Shown here: positions 1-5,638 of the stretch, one piece after another
Layout: each line of letters starts with the position of its first letter
Numbering within the stretch: position 1 is the first letter of the stretch
Origin: Limisphaerales bacterium
Lineage (GTDB): Bacteria; Verrucomicrobiota; Verrucomicrobiae; Limisphaerales; UBA11358
Length of the DNA: 6,351 bases
Direction of reading: 5' to 3'
Assembly: GCA_003152145.1 (NCBI GenBank)
Contig: PLZL01000164.1
Span: 8,837-15,187 of the forward strand
Notes under the pieces: generated by a model
What the model was told of the DNA's origin: nothing
The model's input: the letters and a program-made list of their open reading frames with translations, nothing else
The model's database searches: none
Position numbers and translations under genes: made by a program

Positions 1-2
1 TC

Positions 3-2699
3 GTTGAAATCACGCGGGAGCTTTCCGACGTGGCGGACGTTTGTCTGGACGCCGTGCTGCAAATTTGCTCGCGGCAATTTTGCGAACGGTTCGGCCAGCC
101 GTTTCATCAGGACACCGCAAGTCGCTGGCAGCCGACGGCGTTTTGCGTGCTGGGCCTCGGCAAACTCGGCGGCCAGGAACTCAATTACAGTTCCGACGTG
201 GACCTGCTCTTTCTCTACAGCGAAGAAGGCGAAGTTTTCAAGGAACCGCCCGCTCAAAAAAATCCGCCGCGCACGGTCATGTCGAATCACCAGTTTTTCT
301 CCAAACTCGCCGAGGCCTTCACCGCCGAGGTTTCGCGGACAACGGCGGAGGGTTTTTTGTTCCGCGTGGATTTGCGGCTGCGACCGGAAGGCGACACCGG
401 CCCGCTGTGCCGTTCGCTGGAAAGCTGCGCAAGTTATTACGCGGAATGGGGACAAACTTGGGAGCGCATGATGCTCATCAAGGCGCGGTGCGCGGCGGGT
501 GACGACGCGCTCGCGAGCGAGTTTTTGGAAATCATCCAGTCGTTCCGCTTTCCGCGTTCCATCAACGAAAATATTTTCCACGAAATCGCCGCGGTCAAGG
601 AACGTATCGAGAAAGAGGTTGTTGGCGCAGGCGAGCTTGAGCGCAACGTGAAACTTGGCCGCGGCGGCATCCGTGAAATTGAATTCCTGGTTCAATCGTT
701 GCAGGTCCTGCACGCCGGGAAACAGCCGTTTTTGCAGATCGCGCAGACGCTCCCCTGCCTTGCCAAGCTCGCGCAATACCACCTGCTGTCCGAAGAGGAA
801 GCGCGGCAACTGGACGCTGCCTATCGTTTTTTGCGTAATGTCGAGCATCGCCTGCAGATGGAGGAGAACCGGCAAACGCACACGATTCCCGCCGACCGCT
901 CGGCGCGGTTGCGGCTGGCGCGGCTGATGGATTTTTCCATGCCGGAAGAATTCGAATCGGCGCTGCGGACGCACACCGGCAACGTCCGGCAGATTTATGA
1001 CAAATGGCTGAAGGGCGAATCACTGCAGACGCAAACCGGTTTGCCGCCGGCGTTCGACGGCGCGGAAGCCGGATGGGAAGAACTGCTGTCGGCGCATTCC
1101 TTCCGCGATCCCCGGGCCGCGTTTCATTTGTTCAAGGAATTCGCCGAAGGTCCGGGCTATGTCCACGTCTCGCCGCATACGACGGAACTGGCACGGCAAT
1201 TGATCCCAAAATTCCTCGCGCTGTGTCCGAACAAATCCGCAATCCCGCCTTCGTCTTTGGCTTCGGCGCGGCCGGCCGCTTTCCAGGCCGCGTCGAAGCG
1301 AAGCGAAGACGGGCGCGATCCGCAATCCCCAATCCTTTCCGACCCCGACCGCGTGCTGACGCGGCTGGACAGCTTCATCGCCGCCTACGGCACGCGTTCG
1401 GCGTTGCTTGAAATTTGGAACGGCAATCCCGCGGCGTTCGAACTGTTGCTGCTGTTATTCGACCGCTCTGAATTTCTGGCTGAACTGGCCGTCCGCTCGC
1501 CGGATTTGATTGATGAATTGATGGCGGGCAACCGCCTGCGCCTGCGCAAAAACGCGGCGGAAATTTTGAAGGATCTGCGCCACGGTCTCGCCGATGCCGA
1601 CCAGTTTCTGTGGCTGCGCCGCTATCACGAGGCGGAATTGATGCGGCTCGGCCTGCGCGACATCCTCGGCCTCGCCGATTTCGAGCAGAATCTCGCTGAA
1701 CTTTCCGCGCTCGCCGACGCATGCCTGCAATACGCGCTCGAAGTCGTGATGCGTAAAAACAAAATCAAAACGCCGCCGCTCGTGGTCATTGGCCTCGGCA
1801 AACTCGGCGGCTATGAAATTGACTACGGCTCCGACCTCGACATTTTGTTTGTCACCGGCGCGACGGAAAAAAACCTGCCCCGGCTCCAGCGGCTCGCGGC
1901 GGAACTCATGGATTTGCTGTCGAGCCGCACGGATCTGGGGATTGTGTTCCACACCGACGCGCGGCTGCGTCCCGACGGCGAAAAGGGATTGCTCGTCAAC
2001 ACGCTCGCCGCCTATGAAAATTATTATCGTGAGCGCGCGCAGCTTTGGGAAATTCAGGCGCTCACGCGCACGCGAACGGTGGCCGGCGATTTTGCGCTCG
2101 GCGAAACATTTCAAAAACTGGCCGCAGAATTGACGGACTTCAGGAGCGCCGAGCACTGTCTCGGCAAGTGGCAAAGAACTCGCAAAATGAGCCGAGGCGG
2201 CGCTCGGCGCTGCAATGCTGTCGCCTGTTTCACGCCGGACTGGAAGAAACAAATTCACAAAATGCGGCTGCGCATTGAGAAAGAACGGACGCCGCGAGGT
2301 CAGGATGATCTGGCCATCAAAACCGGCAAAGGCGGCTTCATGGATCCCGAATTCATCGCGCAGGCGTTGTGCCTGGAAAATGGCTGGCACGAGGCGAACA
2401 CACTCCGCGCACTTGAACGCGGCCGCGACACCAAGGTTTTGCCGGACGCGGACAAGTTGATTGAAAATTATCGCCGGCTCCGGCGGGTCGAAGGCATTTT
2501 GCGCCGGTGGAGTTACGAGGGTGAAACCGTTTTGCCGGATGACCCCGCGCCGTATTATCGCGTCTCGGTGCGCTGCGGTTTTGCGACGCCCGACGAATTC
2601 AGAAAGGCGCTGGCCAAATGGCGTGCGGCAATCCGGTCGGTTTATGAAAAATTTTTTAACGCTAGAGAGCAAAAAATCCAAGAAGGAATGAGGGGTTGA
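3..2699 (+). CDS. glnE: Bifunctional glutamine synthetase adenylyltransferase / adenylyl-removing enzyme, 5'-truncated by the window edge
   Basis: GlnE attaches AMP to a tyrosine of glutamine synthetase (inactivation) and removes it by phosphorolysis, in the cytoplasm, under control of PII (GlnB) and glutamine. The frame is open from base 3, so the true start lies upstream; comparison with E. coli GlnE (about 946 aa) suggests roughly 100 residues are missing. Numbering from the GTG at base 30, the N-terminal (removase) nucleotidyltransferase motif GLGKLGGQELNYSSDVDLLF has metal-binding Asp56 and Asp58, followed by the helical-domain motif GRGGIREIEF. The C-terminal (transferase) half repeats the pattern as GLGKLGGYEIDYGSDLDILF with Asp602 and Asp604, then KTGKGGFMDPEFIAQ. 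The two glycine motifs share an identical 21-nt stretch (153-173 and 1791-1811), a trace of the family's internal duplication. Two linkers are enlarged by palindromic DNA (1235-1329, 2145-2211) without breaking the frame. The stop is TGA. Both active sites look intact, so the enzyme is probably functional. The identity is very secure. Confidence 0.97.
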   Translation, partial: VEITRELSDVADVCLDAVLQICSRQFCERFGQPFHQDTASRWQPTAFCVLGLGKLGGQELNYSSDVDLLFLYSEEGEVFKEPPAQKNPPRTVMSNHQFFSKLAEAFTAEVSRTTAEGFLFRVDLRLRPEGDTGPLCRSLESCASYYAEWGQTWERMMLIKARCAAGDDALASEFLEIIQSFRFPRSINENIFHEIAAVKERIEKEVVGAGELERNVKLGRGGIREIEFLVQSLQVLHAGKQPFLQIAQTLPCLAKLAQYHLLSEEEARQLDAAYRFLRNVEHRLQMEENRQTHTIPADRSARLRLARLMDFSMPEEFESALRTHTGNVRQIYDKWLKGESLQTQTGLPPAFDGAEAGWEELLSAHSFRDPRAAFHLFKEFAEGPGYVHVSPHTTELARQLIPKFLALCPNKSAIPPSSLASARPAAFQAASKRSEDGRDPQSPILSDPDRVLTRLDSFIAAYGTRSALLEIWNGNPAAFELLLLLFDRSEFLAELAVRSPDLIDELMAGNRLRLRKNAAEILKDLRHGLADADQFLWLRRYHEAELMRLGLRDILGLADFEQNLAELSALADACLQYALEVVMRKNKIKTPPLVVIGLGKLGGYEIDYGSDLDILFVTGATEKNLPRLQRLAAELMDLLSSRTDLGIVFHTDARLRPDGEKGLLVNTLAAYENYYRERAQLWEIQALTRTRTVAGDFALGETFQKLAAELTDFRSAEHCLGKWQRTRKMSRGGARRCNAVACFTPDWKKQIHKMRLRIEKERTPRGQDDLAIKTGKGGFMDPEFIAQALCLENGWHEANTLRALERGRDTKVLPDADKLIENYRRLRRVEGILRRWSYEGETVLPDDPAPYYRVSVRCGFATPDEFRKALAKWRAAIRSVYEKFFNAREQKIQEGMRG
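1235..1329. repeat. Palindromic insert flanked by 12-bp direct repeats, inside glnE
   Basis: The 12-mer ATCCGCAATCCC occurs at 1235-1246 and again at 1318-1329. Between the copies lies a strong hairpin: 1260-1273 pairs with 1286-1299 over 14 positions (one G-T mismatch) around a 12-nt loop. An outer 6-bp pairing joins 1252-1257 to 1306-1311. The segment is translated as a Ser/Ala/Pro/Arg-rich low-complexity stretch in the linker between the removase half and the transferase half of GlnE, just before the conserved segment DPDRVLTRLDSF. The repeat distance is 83 bp, not a multiple of three, so a simple clean insertion with target duplication would have shifted the frame unless other changes compensated. 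It could be an old repetitive element or a locally expanded linker. Confidence 0.55.
2145..2211. repeat. 67-bp palindromic element with 10-bp terminal inverted repeats, translated in frame within glnE
   Basis: The ends are a perfect 10-bp inverted repeat: AGCGCCGAGC at 2145-2154 and GCTCGGCGCT at 2202-2211. Each end also folds on itself: 2148-2153 pairs with 2160-2165 (6-bp stem, 6-nt loop) and 2191-2196 pairs with 2203-2208 (6-bp stem, 6-nt loop), giving a two-hairpin layout typical of REP/BIME-like or MITE-like bacterial repeats. It encodes about 23 residues rich in Arg, Lys, Gly, Cys and Trp (SAEHCLGKWQ onwards). These separate LAAELTDF from FTPDWKKQIHKMRLRIEKE, two pieces that lie only about ten residues apart in E. 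coli GlnE as I remember it. I infer that the element was inserted into the coding sequence and tolerated. Confidence 0.7.
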
Positions 2700-2710
2700 A
2701 AAACCTGTGG

Positions 2711-2865
2711 GTAGCACCCGCCTCCGACGGGTTCAATTCGGCGTCGCGCCGAATTGCTGCGACACGCGCCCGCGATTGCCGAGGCTCCGACAAATGACGG
2801 CAGCCTGCGCCGGAAGATGGTTTCGGGCGTGACGCCCGAAACGACCCGCGAGACGCGGGTGCTAC
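2711..2865. repeat. Intergenic palindromic (MITE/REP-like) element between convergent genes
   Basis: The outer ends 2711-2732 and 2844-2865 form a 22-bp inverted repeat with 18 matches, the outermost 11 (GTAGCACCCGC) being perfect. Inside are a perfect 10-bp hairpin with a 3-nt loop (2734-2743 / 2747-2756), a 9-bp hairpin with a 3-nt loop (2821-2829 / 2833-2841), and a 7-bp hairpin at the right end (2844-2850 / 2854-2860). No open reading frame of note fits in it, so it is not an autonomous transposon. It occupies nearly all of the 200-bp gap between the glnE stop and the opposing methyltransferase stop. It could therefore also act as a bidirectional transcription stop, although no T-run follows any stem. 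I see no convincing target-site duplication. Confidence 0.75.
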
Positions 2866-2899
2866 ATCATTATTTCTGCATCGCGCACCATCCTGCGCC

Positions 2900-3799
2900 T
2901 CAAGTTTTGGTTCGCTGCTGATTCACTGCGTAAAGAAAAACCGCCGCCGCTGCGCCGACGTTGAGTGAATCCACCGCCGGCGGCATCGGAATCGCCACCG
3001 CTTCGTCACAGCTCTCCAGAACCGCCGGCGAAATTCCGTCGCCTTCGCTGCCGAAGACGAGGCAGCAATCGCCGGAAAAATCCGCCTGCGACAGAAACTT
3101 TTTATCTGTGTGCGGATGGGCCGCGATGCAGCGGACACCGCGCCCGCGCAACTCCTTCAGACATTCTGGCAGCGTCAATTTTGTGGTATGTGGTTTCGTG
3201 GTGAACTGATGCCGCTGACCAAGCTTGGCCAACTCGATGACCGGCAACTGAAAAATCGTGCCCATGGAATTGCGGACGGCGCGGCGCAGAAACGGGCTGC
3301 TGGAGGTTTCGCCGACAATCAACGCCTGGACGTTGAATGCAACGCAATTCCGCACGAGCGCGCCGAGATTTTCCGCGTTCGTCAGCGCATCCACCGCGAC
3401 GAACAGCTTTGGCTCTTGCCGCGTCGTTGCCGCAGGCGAAGACCGAGTCGGACTTTTTTGCAAAATGTCATCGAGCGAAACCGGAGCGGGGATTTTTCCG
3501 ACAGCGAGAACGCCTTGGAACATCGAAAAGCCAACGAGCGTTTCGAGCAATTTCTTTTCGGCGAGATAAACCGTGATCGGCTCCGGTCGTGCTTCGAGCA
3601 GCGGACGGAAATCGTCCAACCATTTTTCCGGCAGCACGACGGAAACGACGGTGAAACGGCTTTCGAGCAGGCGTCGCACGACTTTGGTTCCTTCGGCCAC
3701 GAAGATGCCCTGCCCTTCGTGTTCCAACGGTCGCCGCATTGTGGCGTAAGGCTGGAGTTCGGGCAGGTCGAGGCTGGAAATATTTTGAATTGAAAACAC
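2900..3799 (-). CDS. SpoU/TrmH-family RNA 2'-O-ribose methyltransferase
   Basis: The product is a 299-aa SPOUT-class methyltransferase that would transfer a methyl group from S-adenosylmethionine to a ribose 2'-OH in tRNA or rRNA. The N-terminal part (about 1-100) resembles the RNA-binding substrate domain of this family, with the conserved EG of GIFVAEGTKVVRRLLES. The C-terminal knotted domain shows all three SpoU motifs: NAENLGALVRN (141-151), LVFGSEGDGI (247-256) and DSLNVGAAAAV (277-287). A Ser/Thr-rich linker (about 115-130) joins the domains. The start is a GTG; the in-frame ATG at 3739 would remove LPELQPY, which fits the family's N-terminus, so the GTG is preferred despite no clear Shine-Dalgarno sequence. 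Only 9 nt separate it from the upstream NERD gene stop, so it is probably co-transcribed and last in the operon. The exact target nucleotide (TrmH-, RlmB- or TsnR-like) cannot be told from motifs alone. Confidence 0.93.
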   Translation of the reverse strand: MFSIQNISSLDLPELQPYATMRRPLEHEGQGIFVAEGTKVVRRLLESRFTVVSVVLPEKWLDDFRPLLEARPEPITVYLAEKKLLETLVGFSMFQGVLAVGKIPAPVSLDDILQKSPTRSSPAATTRQEPKLFVAVDALTNAENLGALVRNCVAFNVQALIVGETSSSPFLRRAVRNSMGTIFQLPVIELAKLGQRHQFTTKPHTTKLTLPECLKELRGRGVRCIAAHPHTDKKFLSQADFSGDCCLVFGSEGDGISPAVLESCDEAVAIPMPPAVDSLNVGAAAAVFLYAVNQQRTKT

Positions 3800-3808
3800 T
3801 GCTTAAAA

Positions 3809-4582
3809 TTATTTGGTGGAAGCCCTAAATTCTTTGTCCATCGTTGCCAAAGCAAGAAAAGCTTGAGCGAGCGATTCAATTGCTTTCTTATCAAGTTTAT
3901 TGGCAAATTTATTTTCGACAATATGCTCCCACAACTGGTCGTCGCGAATACAATTTGCACTTCCAGTTTTGCCCCAATCGGCCTCAACTCTTGCGATTGG
4001 AAAAACCAAAATTGCTTTGAAAAATGGATCAAGATTGGAAAGCGTTTTGATTTTATCTTTCACGTTCATCATTCTTGTCACCAATGGCTTTACCGTTGGC
4101 TTGTCAGTCGGTTTGCCATTGAGCAACAGTTCGCCTTTGCCGTTTGCGGCGACAACCCCTTTCCAATTTTTAGTGTCAATGACATAAACGCCGGTCGGTC
4201 CGATGACAACATGGTCAAGGTCTCCGAACGGAGTCGTCAGGCCGTTGATGATGCGAAAATCTTCCGGAAAATCCTTGAGAATTTGTGCGACGGCATTTTC
4301 TCCAGCCGTGCCTTTTCTCATTGCAGCACGCCTCTTTTCGAGTTCGCCCAACTTGCGAAAGCCAATCCGGTCAACCAACCAAATGACGCAAAGCAAAATT
4401 AATTCGGTGCAGAGAATCGCTAAAGAAGAAATTTTACCAACCTGAAATTGAAGACAAAAAAGGTAACCCAAAACTCCGCCAAGAATGGCTATTACAGCAA
4501 TTATGACTAAATAGTGTTGGCGGAATTTTTTTATTTCCTCTTGGCTGGCGTAACGTCCTGATTCACCTAAAACTTGTGCCAT
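3809..4582 (-). CDS. Membrane-anchored NERD (nuclease-related) domain protein
   Basis: The product is 257 aa when started at ATG 4582; an in-frame GTG at 4606 would add eight residues and overlap the upstream gene. The ATG lies 4 nt past that gene's stop and gives a natural N-terminus (MAQVLGESGRYASQEEIKKF). Two hydrophobic segments (about 24-43 and 52-72) predict a membrane hairpin. A basic stretch follows (KLGELEKRRAAMRK), then the NERD domain (about 91-200): GTAGENAV with Glu95, GDLDHVVIGPTGVYVIDTKNWKG with Asp121, Asp123, Asp136 and Lys138. The D...DxK pattern is that of the restriction-endonuclease-like fold, so the nuclease residues look present, and the domain probably faces the cytoplasm. 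The biological role of NERD proteins is poorly known. The gene is visibly AT-richer than its neighbours (sample lines near 40% GC against 60% or more), suggesting later arrival in the operon. Confidence 0.88.
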   Translation of the reverse strand: MAQVLGESGRYASQEEIKKFRQHYLVIIAVIAILGGVLGYLFCLQFQVGKISSLAILCTELILLCVIWLVDRIGFRKLGELEKRRAAMRKGTAGENAVAQILKDFPEDFRIINGLTTPFGDLDHVVIGPTGVYVIDTKNWKGVVAANGKGELLLNGKPTDKPTVKPLVTRMMNVKDKIKTLSNLDPFFKAILVFPIARVEADWGKTGSANCIRDDQLWEHIVENKFANKLDKKAIESLAQAFLALATMDKEFRASTK

Positions 4583-4586
4583 AATT

Positions 4587-5423
4587 TTATAATTCCAACG
4601 TCTCACACGGCACGTCCTGCGCGGCGAGTTTAAGTTGAACGTGCGTCGCGCCGATGTGATGGAGTTGTTCAGCCATGACGTATTGCGCGAGTTCAGGACG
4701 ATTGCATTCGCGGCTCAAGTGCGCGAGGTAAAGATGCTTCAGATCGGCGGACATGATTTGCGCGGCGGCTTCGGCGGCGGCGGCGTTGGAAAGATGGCCG
4801 TGGCGTCCGAGGATGCGCTGCTTGAGCGGCCACGAGCGGCGCGGACAATCCTGCAACATCTTCACGTCGTGGTTGGATTCGAGCACGAGCACGTTTGCGG
4901 CGCGGATGCGGTCGAGCACAAGCCTGGTGACGTGGCCGAGGTCGGTGACAAAGCCGATGTTGCCGCACACCGTCCGCAAAAGATATCCAACGGGGTCTTG
5001 CGCGTCGTGTGGAATGGAAAATGTCTCAATGAGAACGTCGGCGATTTCAAAACTTGCGCCGGTGGCAAAAAGCTGCCAGTTGATTTTGGCTTTGAAAGTG
5101 TCGGCGGTTTCGAGGGCGAGGTTGGTCTTCTTGCTCCATTTGTTTTTGAATGTCCAGATGGTCGCGTCCTGCGTGTCGCGGTTGCAATAGACTGGAATTT
5201 GGAATTTGTCGGCGATGCCGAGCAGCCCGGCGATGTGGTCGGAATGTTCGTGGGTGATCAAAATCGCGGTGAGATTTTCCGGCGTGCGACCGATGCCGGC
5301 AAGGCGCTGGCGGATTTGGCGCGGGGAAAATCCGGCGTCCACGAGGATGCGGGCCTCGGCGGTTTCGATATAGGCGCAATTGCCGGACGAGCCGCTGCCG
5401 AGGATGGTGAGTTTGACTGACAC
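4587..5423 (-). CDS. Metallo-beta-lactamase-fold hydrolase of the YycJ/WalJ type (predicted DNA exonuclease)
   Basis: The product is 278 aa, close to the length of Bacillus YycJ (about 264 aa). The order of motifs fits this subgroup: LGSGSSGNC (8-16), the zinc-binding ITHEHSDH (56-63; His58, His60, Asp62, His63), IPHDAQDPVGY (137-147), TDLGH (160-164; Asp161), LESNHD (181-186), the subgroup hallmark ILGRHGHLSN (204-213), and LAHLS (233-237; His235). A Bacillus anthracis YycJ has been described as a double-strand DNA 5' exonuclease; activity here is inferred from similarity. It is cytoplasmic, with no signal peptide. The start is a GTG that places the first beta strand at residues 4-8 as in relatives; no strong ribosome binding site is seen. 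It is the first gene of the apparent three-gene minus-strand operon and is not next to walRK, unlike in Firmicutes. Confidence 0.93.
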   Translation of the reverse strand: MSVKLTILGSGSSGNCAYIETAEARILVDAGFSPRQIRQRLAGIGRTPENLTAILITHEHSDHIAGLLGIADKFQIPVYCNRDTQDATIWTFKNKWSKKTNLALETADTFKAKINWQLFATGASFEIADVLIETFSIPHDAQDPVGYLLRTVCGNIGFVTDLGHVTRLVLDRIRAANVLVLESNHDVKMLQDCPRRSWPLKQRILGRHGHLSNAAAAEAAAQIMSADLKHLYLAHLSRECNRPELAQYVMAEQLHHIGATHVQLKLAAQDVPCETLEL

Positions 5424-5476
5424 GACTGGAAATTAGTGTCGCGGCGGCGGGCGGGCAAATTTTTTCTACTGTGAAT

Positions 5477-5505
5477 TTGACGATGGCTCAAAGTCTGCTT
5501 AAATT
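5477..5505 (+). promoter_or_regulatory. Candidate sigma-70-like promoter for the S53 protease gene
   Basis: TTGACG (5477-5482) matches the -35 consensus at five of six positions. After 17 bp comes TAAATT (5500-5505); shifted by one base it reads TTAAAT with a preceding TGC, an extended -10 pattern at 16-bp spacing. It lies in the divergent gap between the YycJ-like gene and the S53 gene, in a locally AT-richer patch, pointing toward the protease. Transcription would begin near 5512 and leave a leader of about 125 nt, which contains two small 5-bp hairpins (5571-5585 and 5589-5601). The call rests on consensus matching only. A promoter for the leftward operon should also lie in this gap, but only weak matches were found. 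Confidence 0.4.
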
Positions 5506-5638
5506 AGTTGAGATTTTCTATTTGCGCTCATCAAGAAATCCCGTGATTAGCCGGGCGTTTGCTGAAGTTGCCGGCGTAAAGCCGGGTGGCGGCCATGCCG
5601 CTATACGCGGGCGATGGTTCATCTGGCTGGCCGCGTAT

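Noticed and set aside
153..1811. Identical 21-nt stretches at 153-173 and 1791-1811, considered as a recombination repeat
   Set aside because: Both encode the same nucleotidyltransferase glycine motif in the two homologous halves of GlnE, so shared ancestry and codon preference explain the identity.
1455..2717. Long minus-strand open frame (420 codons) opposite glnE
   Set aside because: It lies entirely antisense to the well-conserved transferase half of GlnE, shows no recognisable motifs, and is explained by the GC-skewed codon use of the real gene.
3110..3793. Plus-strand open frame (227 codons) opposite the methyltransferase gene
   Set aside because: It is antisense to clear SpoU motifs and its translation has no recognisable features.
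4635..5420. Plus-strand open frame (261 codons) opposite the YycJ-like gene
   Set aside because: The minus-strand product has every expected metallo-beta-lactamase-fold motif, whereas the opposite frame gives a Gly/Val/Asp-rich sequence with no domain, so it is a shadow.
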